Below are positions 19,874-28,468 of a stretch of DNA of 64,000 nt, in pieces (positions within the stretch are counted from its first letter, which is position 1; the number at the start of each line of letters is the position of its first letter). The notes under the pieces are model-generated. The model made no database searches and had not been told where the DNA came from. It saw only the letters and a list, made by a program, of their open reading frames with translations. The stretch spans positions 1 to 64,000 of the forward strand of contig MEKT01000153.1 of the NCBI GenBank assembly GCA_001767435.1, in the 5' to 3' direction. The DNA comes from Acidobacteria bacterium RIFCSPLOWO2_02_FULL_65_29 (GTDB lineage: Bacteria > Acidobacteriota > Vicinamibacteria > Vicinamibacterales > CAVVIG01). Position numbers and translations under genes: made by a program.

Positions 19874-19897
19874 CCACGAAGACACGAAAACACGAAG
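19874..19897. repeat. Octamer repeat between glgC and eno
   Basis: Three 8-nt units, CCACGAAG/ACACGAAA/ACACGAAG, begin 11 nt after the glgC stop. Confidence 0.7.
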
Positions 19898-19931
19898 AGG
19901 AAAGTCTTGGATTCGTTCCTGGGAGGGTTGA

Positions 19932-21324
<1,393 letters not shown>

Positions 21325-21338
21325 AGAGCTTTCCTCAT

Positions 21339-22088
21339 ATGCACAAAGTCGTCCTGCTCCGCCACGGCGAAAGCAGCTGGAACAAGGAAAACCGCTTTAC
21401 CGGCTGGACCGACGTCGATCTGTCGGAGCAAGGAAGCGCCGAGGCGCGGGAGGCGGGCCGTTTGCTGCGCGACGGCGGCTACGAGTTCGACATCGCTTAC
21501 ACTTCGGTCCTCAAGCGCGCGATTCGCACGCTGAACCTGGCGCTCGACGAGCTGGACCAGACTTGGATTCCGGTGGAGAAAAGCTGGCGGCTGAACGAGC
21601 GGCACTACGGCGCGCTCCAGGGGTTGAACAAGGCCGAAACCGCCGCGCAGCACGGCGAGGCGCAGGTCAAGATCTGGCGCAGAAGCTACGACATCCCGCC
21701 GCCGCCCCTCTTGCCCGACGATGAGCGCCATCCGGGGCGGGACCGGCGATACGCGTCGCTCGCACCGACCGAGCTGCCGCTGACCGAGTCGTTGAAAGAC
21801 ACCGTCGCGCGGTTTCTGCCGTATTGGCATGGCACGCTGGCGCCAGCCGTTCGATCGGGCACGCGGGTGCTCATCGCCGCTCACGGCAACAGCCTGCGCG
21901 CGCTCGTGAAATACCTCGATGAGATCTCGGAAGCGGATATCGTCGAGCTGAATATCCCAACGGGCATACCGCTCGTGTACGAGCTCGGCGAGGACCTCGC
22001 GCCGATTCGCCATCATTACCTCGGCGATCCGGCCGCGGCCGCCACCGCCGCGGCTCGCGTGGCGGCGCAGGCCAGGGCGAAAAGTTAG
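21339..22088 (+). CDS. gpmA: 2,3-bisphosphoglycerate-dependent phosphoglycerate mutase
   Basis: Histidine phosphatase-superfamily mutase interconverting 3- and 2-phosphoglycerate (249 residues). The phospho-His motif is [29 protein letters not shown]; substrate-loop residues are in [16 protein letters not shown]; the second catalytic His is in [19 protein letters not shown] 21339 starts the conserved protein; the extra 25 codons of the ORF-track version are translation of the octamer repeat. The stop TAG falls at the beginning of an AGAAGT heptamer tract. Confidence 0.97.
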   Translation: MHKVVLLRHGESSWNKENRFTGWTDVDLSEQGSAEAREAGRLLRDGGYEFDIAYTSVLKRAIRTLNLALDELDQTWIPVEKSWRLNERHYGALQGLNKAETAAQHGEAQVKIWRRSYDIPPPPLLPDDERHPGRDRRYASLAPTELPLTESLKDTVARFLPYWHGTLAPAVRSGTRVLIAAHGNSLRALVKYLDEISEADIVELNIPTGIPLVYELGEDLAPIRHHYLGDPAAAATAAARVAAQARAKS

Positions 22089-22113
22089 AAGTGAGATGTC
22101 AGAAGTTTGAAGG
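22086..22113. repeat. Heptamer tract between convergent gpmA and vapC
   Basis: Units TAGAAGT/GAGATGT/CAGAAGT/TTGAAGG start with the gpmA stop codon (TAG) and end next to the vapC stop. This is the same GAAGTTA-type family as at 22.94 and 49.91 kb. Confidence 0.75.
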
Positions 22114-22115
22114 AC

Positions 22116-22574
22116 TCAGGTATCGTCGCCGGCGGGCGCGATGATCGCGAGCGTCGCGTGCGTGGCGCCTACCACCGCGCCGAGCGGGATACTCTGATCG
22201 AAGGTCGCGAGCTTCCCGCCCATCTTCTTCGCAAGACCCAGTAGATAGATGTCCGTGAGCTGCCGGGGGCCGCTCACGAATAACGGGTTGAAGAGCTTCG
22301 GATCGCGGAGCGAGACCGAATCGGGCCAGAAAATATGATGGCCACTCGCACAGAACCTGCGCAGATGCTCAATCGTGTCCGCCGCGCGTAAGTTGAAGAC
22401 GCCAGAGCCGGAATGGTTCACGAGACGAACAAAGCCGTTTTCCGTCAGCGGACACGTGGCCCAGCCGTCCGCGTGGTGGTCGGCGAACCAGTCATGGGCA
22501 ATTTCGTGATGAACGTGCTCCGGGTCGAAAAGCGCCAGCAGGATGTTTACATCGAGCAGCGCCGGACGGCTCAA
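22116..22574 (-). CDS. VapC-type PIN-domain ribonuclease toxin
   Basis: A 152-residue PIN endoribonuclease, toxin of a type II system. Acidic active-site residues are visible in ALLDVNILLALFD, PLTENGFVRL, QLTDIYLLGLA and KLATFDQSI. It starts at TTG, overlapping the antitoxin stop as TTGA, the usual antitoxin-first coupling. Target RNA cannot be told from sequence. Confidence 0.9.
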   Translation of the reverse strand: MSRPALLDVNILLALFDPEHVHHEIAHDWFADHHADGWATCPLTENGFVRLVNHSGSGVFNLRAADTIEHLRRFCASGHHIFWPDSVSLRDPKLFNPLFVSGPRQLTDIYLLGLAKKMGGKLATFDQSIPLGAVVGATHATLAIIAPAGDDT

Positions 22575-22801
22575 GACTCGTCGTCCCTGAGCTCGTTCAC
22601 CCGTTTCATCGTCATGATCGGACCGCCGGGTCGACGGGGCAGCAGCGGGACGCCGTTGCGGATTTTCTGGTGGGGCCCCTTCGGCGCGAGACCCTTGCGG
22701 ACCAGCTCGGACACCATCTGCCCGGCGGTCTTGCCGTAGTACTCACCGAGTTCCTTGGCGGCCTGAAGGACGTCTTCGTCGAGGTCCAATGTGGTGCGCA
22801 T
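22571..22801 (-). CDS. VapB-type antitoxin (ribbon-helix-helix)
   Basis: A 76-residue protein. The N-terminal MRTTLDLDEDVLQAAKELGEYYGKTAGQMVSELVRKGL is a ribbon-helix-helix DNA-binding fold of the VapB class. The C-terminus (GVPLLPRRPGGPIMTMKRVNELRDDES) is the flexible tail expected to thread into the PIN active site. It should autorepress the pair. Confidence 0.88.
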   Translation of the reverse strand: MRTTLDLDEDVLQAAKELGEYYGKTAGQMVSELVRKGLAPKGPHQKIRNGVPLLPRRPGGPIMTMKRVNELRDDES

Positions 22802-22862
22802 GCATCAATCATCACGCATCACGCATCAGAGGTCAATGGCTCCAGACTTCAGGCTCCAGGCT
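22800..22862. repeat. Heptamer tracts upstream of vapB
   Basis: CATCAAT/CATCACG/CATCACG/CATCAGA, followed by GCTCCAG/ACTTCAG/GCTCCAG/GCTGTGC, lie directly at the vapB start codon. These are two different heptamer families head to tail. Confidence 0.8.
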
Positions 22863-22939
22863 GTGCCACGCCCGTCAAATTCAGGCCCTCTGACGACGAG
22901 AGGGCCGGCCCGCGCGAAGCGAACCGGCCCCTTACAGTC

Positions 22940-22967
22940 CTTCTAACTTCTGACTTCTAACTTCTTG
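22940..22967. repeat. Heptamer tract after the 22.97 kb gene
   Basis: CTTCTAA/CTTCTGA/CTTCTAA/CTTCTTG (minus strand: TTAGAAG-type units) immediately follow the stop codon of the minus-strand gene. Confidence 0.85.
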
Positions 22968-22969
22968 GT

Positions 22970-23284
22970 TTACTCCACCGGCTCAGCGGTTTCATCCGCC
23001 GCGATTCGGAGCGACCGAAGGAACCGTCGATCGTTGGCGGTGACCTCGAATGTCCGCCGCGGCGGCTGACGCTCGCGCTGCGGCCGGGACGGTGTGGTGA
23101 CTTTCGCGAGCGCCGAGGTCTGCGACCGATTGACGAATCCCACGACGGCTTCGAGCGTGACTTTCATCTCGAATCCCGCGGCCCTCGCCTTCTCGCGGCA
23201 GGCTTCGACTTGGGGGTTCTCCGCGACCGCTGCAGCAATCGCGTCGGCCAGCTCCCGTGCGAACCGGTTGACGACGTCGTCCAT
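22970..23284 (-). CDS. Small protein of unknown function
   Basis: A 104-residue protein. N-terminal amphipathic helices (DDVVNRFARELADAIAAAVAENPQVEACREKARAAGFEMKVTLEAVVGFV) are followed by a basic Pro-rich linker and a short C-terminal segment (RTFEVTANDRRFLRSLRIAADE). No signal peptide or TM. I do not recognise it. It is preceded by a very good promoter, so it is likely expressed on its own. Confidence 0.7.
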   Translation of the reverse strand: MDDVVNRFARELADAIAAAVAENPQVEACREKARAAGFEMKVTLEAVVGFVNRSQTSALAKVTTPSRPQRERQPPRRTFEVTANDRRFLRSLRIAADETAEPVE

Positions 23285-23418
23285 CCTCGTGTCCCTCCCC
23301 TACGCCGCCGGGCCGGGTTCCGGGGCGCCTCCCGGTCCGAACCTGCCTGCACCAGGGCGATGCACAGGGACCGGGCGCCTTTAAATCATGTGTGCGGGGT
23401 TTGCCTAATGATGACTGG

Positions 23419-23447
23419 AGTCTACGGCCAAATCAGTGCTCTGTCAA
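23419..23447 (-). promoter_or_regulatory. Strong sigma-70-type promoter of the small protein gene
   Basis: On the minus strand TTGACA (23447-23442) and TAGACT (23424-23419) are spaced 17 nt apart. The implied leader is about 125 nt. It is the only perfect -35 I found in a promoter context. Confidence 0.72.
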
Positions 23448-23526
23448 GCACTTACAGCCACGTTCGCGCTACAATGCCGCGACGGTCGCACCCTGTTGAC
23501 CAGCCGCCCAGCAGTCGGCGGGTCGG

Positions 23527-25116
23527 ATGAACGACAGAGCGACTATCGATCAGCACTCGCGACTATCGACCAGGGACTCACGACTATCGACGAACGACTA
23601 TCGACCAATCGCCCTCATGCCCGATCTCGGCTTCCCCGGCGAATTTCCCTTCACCCGCGGCATCCAGCCGACGATGTATCGCGGCCGGCTGTGGACGATG
23701 CGGCAGTACGCCGGTTTCGGCACGGCGGCCGAATCCAACGCGCGATATCGGTACCTGCTGGCGCAGGGCGTCAACGGGCTCAGCGTCGCCTTCGACCTGC
23801 CCACGCAAATGGGCTACGACTCCGACCACACGCTCGCCCGGGGCGAGGTCGGCAGAGTCGGCGTGGCGGTCGATTCGATCGACGACATGGCCGTGCTCTT
23901 CGATGGCATTCCGCTCGATCGGGTGTCCACGTCGATGACGATCAACGCGACGGCGGTCATCCTGCTGGCGCTCTACATCGCGGTCGCGCGGCGCCAGGGT
24001 GTGCCGGCGTCGAAGCTCGAAGGCACGATCCAGAACGACATCCTGAAGGAATACGTCGCGCGCGGCACCTACATCTATCCGCCCCGGGCGTCGCTCCGCA
24101 TCGTCACCGACATCTTTGCGTATTGCTCGAAGGAGTTGCCCAACTGGAACACGATTTCGATCAGCGGATACCACATCCGTGAAGCAGGCTCGACGGCGGT
24201 GCAGGAAGTGGCGTTCACGTTCGCGCACGCGATCGCGTACGTGCAGGCGGCGGTTGACGCGGGCCTGGACGTGAACCAGTTCGGGCAGCGGCTGTCGTTC
24301 TTCTTCAACGCCCACAACAATTTTCTCGAGGAGATCGCGAAGTACCGCGCCGCGCGGCGGCTATGGGCACGCCTGATGCGGGATCGCTTCGGCGCCACGA
24401 GTCCGCGGGCCCAGCAGCTTCGCTTCCACACGCAGACGGCCGGCAGCACGCTCACCGCGCAGCAGCCCGACAACAACATCGTACGGGTGGCCATTCAAGC
24501 AATGGCCGCCGTTCTCGGCGGAACGCAGTCGCTCCACTGTAATAGCCGCGATGAAGCGCTGTCGCTGCCGAGCGAGGAGTCGGCGCGGATCGCGCTCCGG
24601 ACGCAGCAGATCATCGCCAGCGAAACCGGCGTGGCCAACACGGTGGACCCGGTCGGCGGGTCGTTCGTGATCGAGCGATTGACGGACGACATCGAGCGCG
24701 CCGCCGAGGAACTGCTGACACGAATTGACCGGGCCGGCGGCACACTGGCTGCGATTGAAACGGGCTTCATCCAGCGCGAGATCCAGGAATCTGCGTACCG
24801 TGCCCAGGTGGCTGTCGATTCGCGTCAGGCCATCGTCGTCGGCGTCAACAAGTACGCAGAAACTGGGAAATCCACCCGACCCCTCTTTCAGCTGGATCCG
24901 GAGGTGGAGCGGACGCAGGTCGAGCGGGTGCGGGCGCTTCGGGCCGGCCGCGACGCCGACCGAAGCCGGCGCGCGCTGGCCGCGGTCTCGGATGCCGCAC
25001 GCGACGGCCACAACCTTGTGCCGCCAATCGTCGACGCAGTCGACGCCCGCGCCACGGTCGGCGAGATTGCCGATGCCATGCGCGCGGTGTTCGGGGAGCA
25101 CGACAGTCGAATTTGA
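23527..25116 (+). CDS. Methylmalonyl-CoA mutase large (catalytic) subunit
   Basis: TIM-barrel catalytic chain of a B12-dependent acyl-CoA mutase. Substrate residues typical of methylmalonyl-CoA mutase are seen: Tyr in [15 protein letters not shown] and Arg in [15 protein letters not shown] (isobutyryl-CoA mutases have Phe and Gln there). Other hallmarks: [32 protein letters not shown] and [13 protein letters not shown]. At ~500-529 residues it lacks the C-terminal B12-binding domain, which must be a separate protein outside the window. The usual first ~40 residues (..VYTPEDL..) are missing and replaced by heptamer-encoded text, so ATG 23617 ([15 protein letters not shown]) may be the effective start. 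The stop lies in an octamer array. Confidence 0.92.
   Translation: MNDRATIDQHSRLSTRDSRLSTNDYRPIALMPDLGFPGEFPFTRGIQPTMYRGRLWTMRQYAGFGTAAESNARYRYLLAQGVNGLSVAFDLPTQMGYDSDHTLARGEVGRVGVAVDSIDDMAVLFDGIPLDRVSTSMTINATAVILLALYIAVARRQGVPASKLEGTIQNDILKEYVARGTYIYPPRASLRIVTDIFAYCSKELPNWNTISISGYHIREAGSTAVQEVAFTFAHAIAYVQAAVDAGLDVNQFGQRLSFFFNAHNNFLEEIAKYRAARRLWARLMRDRFGATSPRAQQLRFHTQTAGSTLTAQQPDNNIVRVAIQAMAAVLGGTQSLHCNSRDEALSLPSEESARIALRTQQIIASETGVANTVDPVGGSFVIERLTDDIERAAEELLTRIDRAGGTLAAIETGFIQREIQESAYRAQVAVDSRQAIVVGVNKYAETGKSTRPLFQLDPEVERTQVERVRALRAGRDADRSRRALAAVSDAARDGHNLVPPIVDAVDARATVGEIADAMRAVFGEHDSRI
23543..23612. repeat. Heptamer tract at the mutase 5' end
   Basis: Repeated CGACTAT/CGACCAG/CGACTAT/CGACGAA/CGACTAT/CGACCAA units (complement of the TAGTCGT family) occupy the DNA immediately before the conserved mutase N-terminus. 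The interval 23285-23526 upstream holds only the minus-strand promoter described and no ORF I can support. Confidence 0.88.
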
Positions 25117-25200
25117 GGATTTGAGGACTTGAGGACTTGAGGATTTGGCGAGGATTTGAGGACTTGAGAATCTGACGATTTGAGAGACTTGAGGATTTTG
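25110..25200. repeat. Octamer array between mutase and dppD-like gene
   Basis: ATTTGAGG/ATTTGAGG/ACTTGAGG/ACTTGAGG/ATTTGGCG and decaying copies fill the whole junction. The array supplies the mutase stop codon and codes for the doubtful first residues of the next ORF. It is the same family as at 793-887. Confidence 0.93.
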
Positions 25201-25212
25201 GGGATCTGGGAT

Positions 25213-26259
25213 TTGGAGCCTGTGCTGGAAGTTTCCGGCCTCACAACGGTTTTCGATCTCGCGTCCGGGCCGGCGGCGGCCGTGGACGACGTGAGCTTCG
25301 AGGTTCGCGCGGGCGAGACGCTCGGCCTGGTTGGCGAGTCGGGCAGCGGCAAGTCGGTCACGGCGCTGTCGATCATGCGGCTCGTTCAGCCGCCTGGGCG
25401 GATCGCAGGCGGGCGTGTCCGTTTCAAAGGCCGCGAGCTGCTCACGCTCTCCGAACGCGACATCCGCGCGATTCGCGGCGCCGAGATTGCCCTCATCTTC
25501 CAGGAGCCGATGACGGCGCTCAACCCGGTCTTCACCATCGGCGATCAGATCGCGGAGGCGCTCCTCGTGCACGGGAAGGCCACCCGCCGCGAGGCCGCCA
25601 GCAAGGTCGTGGAGCTCCTCGAGGCGGTGCGGATTCCAGACGCGGCTGCGCGCGCGCGCGACTATCCACACCAGCTGTCGGGCGGGATGCGGCAGCGCGT
25701 CCTCATCGCGATGGCCATCGCCTGCAAACCGTCGCTCGTCATCGCCGACGAGCCGACGACGGCGCTCGACGTGACGATCCAAGCCGAGATGCTCGACCTG
25801 CTCCGCGAGATGAAGGCGGCCTTCAACCTGTCGCTGCTCCTCATCACACACGATCTCGGCGTCATCGCCGAGACCGCCGACCGCGTCGCTGTCATGTACG
25901 CCGGCCGCATCGTCGAACACGGGCCGGTCCGCGCTATCTTCCGTGACCCGCAGCACCCGTACACCAGAGGCCTGCTGCGATCGATGCCCGGCGCGGCGGA
26001 CCGGGGACGACTGCGGGCAATCGATGGCACGGTGCCGGTGCTTGGGGCGTTTCCACCGGGATGCGCCTTCCACCCGCGGTGCCCGGATCGCTTCGAACCC
26101 TGCAGCACGACGCCCCCGTCCGAGCTCAGGGTCGGGGACGCGCATGCGGCGCGGTGTTATCTAAACGACCCGTCGCAAGTCGCAAGTCGCGCGTCGCGAG
26201 GCTCGGACCACGCGTCGCCAACAACAGGTCGCCAGTCGAGGACTGATGGCGCTCGTTGA
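25213..26259 (+). CDS. Peptide/dipeptide ABC transporter ATP-binding protein (DppD/OppD-like)
   Basis: ABC ATPase with Walker [10 protein letters not shown]-loop [11 protein letters not shown], signature LSGGMRQRV, Walker [14 protein letters not shown]-loop LLITHDLG, and the oligopeptide C-terminal domain [13 protein letters not shown] with [14 protein letters not shown] (Cys residues that may hold an FeS cluster in this family). Start is TTG 25213 or GTG 25222; the ORF-track start lies inside repeat DNA. The last ~28 residues ([10 protein letters not shown]...) are translation of GTCGCAA heptamers and overlap the next gene. No permease or binding protein is adjacent. Confidence 0.93.
   Translation: MEPVLEVSGLTTVFDLASGPAAAVDDVSFEVRAGETLGLVGESGSGKSVTALSIMRLVQPPGRIAGGRVRFKGRELLTLSERDIRAIRGAEIALIFQEPMTALNPVFTIGDQIAEALLVHGKATRREAASKVVELLEAVRIPDAAARARDYPHQLSGGMRQRVLIAMAIACKPSLVIADEPTTALDVTIQAEMLDLLREMKAAFNLSLLLITHDLGVIAETADRVAVMYAGRIVEHGPVRAIFRDPQHPYTRGLLRSMPGAADRGRLRAIDGTVPVLGAFPPGCAFHPRCPDRFEPCSTTPPSELRVGDAHAARCYLNDPSQVASRASRGSDHASPTTGRQSRTDGAR
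26172..26230. repeat. GTCGCAA heptamer tract at the dppD 3' end
   Basis: GTCGCAA/GTCGCAA/GTCGCGC/GTCGCGA (26172-26199), followed by looser GTCGCCA copies, are translated as a non-conserved C-terminal extension of the ATPase. Confidence 0.88.
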
Positions 26260-27124
26260 TGTCTCACACCTCGTGAAGCGTTTCGTCCGCGGCGGAGGAC
26301 TCCTCCGGCGTGGCACGACCGTCAACGCGGTGGACGATGTCAGCTTCGCAATCGACGAGGGCGAAACGTTCGGCCTCGTCGGTGAATCGGGCAGCGGCAA
26401 GACCACGACCGGGCGCTGCCTCCTGCGTCTCATCGAGCCGACGGCGGGGTCGGTGACGTTTCGCGGCGAGGACGTGCTGGCGCTTTCGCGCGCGCGGATG
26501 CGCCTGGCCCGCCGCGACATGCAGATCGTGTTTCAGGATCCGTACTCGTCGCTCAATCCCAGAATGCGGGCGCGACAGATCGTCGAGGAGCCGCTCGTCA
26601 TCCACGGCCTCGGCGCGAAAGAGGCGCGGCTCGAACGAGTGGCCGAGCTGTTCAGGCTCGTCGGCCTCGACACCGCTCACCTCGAACGCTATCCGCACGA
26701 GTTCAGCGGGGGACAGCGCCAGCGGATAGGCCTCGCCAGAGCGCTTGCGCTCAACCCGTCGTTCCTCGTGCTCGACGAGCCTGTTTCGGCGCTCGACGTC
26801 TCCGTGCAGGCCCAGGTCGTCAACCTGCTGCTGGACCTGCAGCAGCAGTTGAAGCTCACCTATCTGTTCATCGCGCACGATTTGCGGCTGGTCGAACACA
26901 TTTCCAACCGGGTCGCGGTGATGTACTTGGGCAAGATTGTCGAGACGGGACCGACCGCGGCGCTCTTCGCGTCGCCGCAGCATCCCTACACGCGCGCGCT
27001 GCTGTCCGCGATTCCCGTCGCGGATCCCGACGCGCACAAACGCCGGATCGTGCTCGATCCGGCCAGTGTCAACCGCGCGGCGCCGTTGCGGGAGATCGCC
27101 GCTGGACACTGGGCGGCGATCTAG
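26246..27124 (+). CDS. Peptide ABC transporter ATP-binding protein (DppF/OppF-like), short form
   Basis: Partner ATPase of the preceding gene (292 residues): Walker [25 protein letters not shown], signature [15 protein letters not shown], Walker [13 protein letters not shown]-loop FIAHDL, and [13 protein letters not shown]. The family usually continues with a Cys-rich GCRFHPRCP loop. Here this is absent and the chain goes from [24 protein letters not shown] straight to the end, an apparent internal shortening. The stop TAG is the first unit of a perfect TAGTCGT array. The two ATPases overlap by 14 nt. Confidence 0.93.
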   Translation: MALVDVSHLVKRFVRGGGLLRRGTTVNAVDDVSFAIDEGETFGLVGESGSGKTTTGRCLLRLIEPTAGSVTFRGEDVLALSRARMRLARRDMQIVFQDPYSSLNPRMRARQIVEEPLVIHGLGAKEARLERVAELFRLVGLDTAHLERYPHEFSGGQRQRIGLARALALNPSFLVLDEPVSALDVSVQAQVVNLLLDLQQQLKLTYLFIAHDLRLVEHISNRVAVMYLGKIVETGPTAALFASPQHPYTRALLSAIPVADPDAHKRRIVLDPASVNRAAPLREIAAGHWAAI

Positions 27125-27156
27125 TCGTTAGTCGTTAGTCGTTAGTCGTTAGTCGT
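27122..27156 (+). repeat. Five perfect TAGTCGT heptamers starting at the dppF stop codon
   Basis: TAGTCGT is repeated five times without error (27122-27156), and variants continue to about 27180. The first TAG is the in-frame stop. Because 7 is not divisible by 3, the array presents TAG in all three frames within 21 nt. Confidence 0.97.
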
Positions 27157-27180
27157 TGGTCGTGGTCGATAGTCGTTGGG

Positions 27181-27330
27181 CCCGAATCCGCACGTCCGCT
27201 CGCCTGATCGCTGGGCGAGCCACGACGGGCAAGCCCCGAACCCCTCGTCCCGCAGGCTTGGGTGTTTCCCCAAGAACAAGAAGGTCGCAAGCCACCGGCG
27301 AGTTGACCGATGCTTGCGACTCTTCAGATA
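27181..27330. terminator. Hairpin-rich spacer between convergent dppF and M48 genes
   Basis: Between the two flanking heptamer arrays lie several inverted repeats: GTCGCAAGC...GCTTGCGAC (9 bp), CAAGCC...GGCTTG and CTTGGG-TGTTTC-CCCAAG. No gene is visible. A bidirectional termination zone is the simplest reading. Confidence 0.45.
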
Positions 27331-27365
27331 CGACTATCGACTAACGACTATCGACTAACGACTAT
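27331..27365 (-). repeat. TAGTCG heptamers starting at the M48 protease stop codon
   Basis: CGACTAT/CGACTAA/CGACTAT/CGACTAA/CGACTAT on the plus strand read as ATAGTCG/TTAGTCG units on the minus strand, and again contain the stop (TAG) of the minus-strand gene. It is a mirror image of the array at the end of dppF. Confidence 0.96.
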
Positions 27366-28468
27366 GAGATTCCCTTCTTGAACGCGTCGACTTCCGCCGC
27401 CGACACGGTCACCTTCACCGGGTTGGGATTGCCGCCGCCCTTCGCGAACCGATCTTGGCCGACTCCTCGAGCACCGCCCGAAGCCGACACCTGGGCCGAC
27501 TGTTTCTCGGGCGCCACGGTCGTCTTCAGGCCGGCGAGCGGCACCCCTCTTTTGGGTTCTTCCTTCTTCTCGGGTTCCTTGGCCGCGCCCGACGAGCCCG
27601 CCAGCCCGGCGGCCCCTTCCGTGACGACGGCGATCGATGCGATGTCGACGGGCTCGTACTTGATGTTGCTCTTGTAGCGCGGCTCGACCGTGGCGGTGGT
27701 CTTGAAGGCCCTGGCGAGTTCGCCGACTTTCTTGATGCGTTCCTGCGTCTCGGGGTGCGACGCGAAGAGGCCGTTGCGCTGCGGCTGGCTCTTGTTGCGG
27801 TCAGCGAGGCGCGTGAGGAAATCGCCGATCGACATCGGCGCGTACCCGAGCTTGGGCGTAATCTGGACCGAGAACTTGTCGGCGTCGAGCTCGTCTCCGC
27901 GGTCGTACGCGTTCTCGAGAATGTTGTCGTACGCGACGTTCGCGACGGCGCCGATAAAGGCCGAGCGCTCCGACGCCGCCTGGGTGCCGAGCTTGACGGC
28001 GGAATTCTTCTTGATCGCATTGATGGTGTGCTTGCGCACGACGTGGCCGATCTCGTGGCCGAGCACGCCCGCCAGCTCCGACTCGTTCTTCATCAACCCG
28101 AGCGCGCCGCGCGTGATGTGCACGAAGCCGCCGGGCGACGCGAACGCGTTCACGCCGTCGGTGTCGAGCACGATGAACATCCAGTTCAGGTTCGCCCGCT
28201 CCGACTGCTGAGCGATGGCTGTTCCCACGAGCGTGACGTACTTGTGCACGGCCGGATCCTGCACGACGCCGAACCGCTGGCGGATCTTGACGCTGACGTC
28301 CTCGCCGAGCGTGCGCTCCTCCTCGTCGGAGAAGGTCAAATCGTCGATCTTCTTCTTGGCGTCCTGGGCCTGCTGGGCTTTGCGCATCGCGCCGCCGATT
28401 CCACCAAGCTGCGCCCAAGCCGGCGTGGCCACGGCAAGTAATGTCACGACGACGATTGCGTGCTTCAT
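27362..28468 (-). CDS. M48-family metalloprotease, exported
   Basis: A 368-residue periplasmic protease-like protein with signal peptide MKHAIVVVTLLAVATPAWAQ. The zinc motif is LAGVLGHEIGHVVRKH, with the third ligand expected in the ELDADKF helix (RGDELDADKFSVQI). NAFASPGGFVHITRGAL is typical of BepA/YggG-type proteins. The C-terminal ~100 residues are low complexity. It overlaps the cyclase stop as ATGA, so it is the third gene of an MBL-cyclase-protease operon. Envelope protein quality control is inferred from family. Confidence 0.92.
   Translation of the reverse strand: MKHAIVVVTLLAVATPAWAQLGGIGGAMRKAQQAQDAKKKIDDLTFSDEEERTLGEDVSVKIRQRFGVVQDPAVHKYVTLVGTAIAQQSERANLNWMFIVLDTDGVNAFASPGGFVHITRGALGLMKNESELAGVLGHEIGHVVRKHTINAIKKNSAVKLGTQAASERSAFIGAVANVAYDNILENAYDRGDELDADKFSVQITPKLGYAPMSIGDFLTRLADRNKSQPQRNGLFASHPETQERIKKVGELARAFKTTATVEPRYKSNIKYEPVDIASIAVVTEGAAGLAGSSGAAKEPEKKEEPKRGVPLAGLKTTVAPEKQSAQVSASGGARGVGQDRFAKGGGNPNPVKVTVSAAEVDAFKKGIS

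Noticed and set aside
22116-22801. Interpretation of the VapBC pair as part of a larger defence island
   Set aside because: No other defence, phage or mobile genes surround it; a solitary toxin-antitoxin pair is the simpler reading.
27122-27365. CRISPR-like array suggested by perfect short direct repeats
   Set aside because: Units are 7 nt with no spacers, no cas genes are present, and the pattern is a contiguous tandem repeat.
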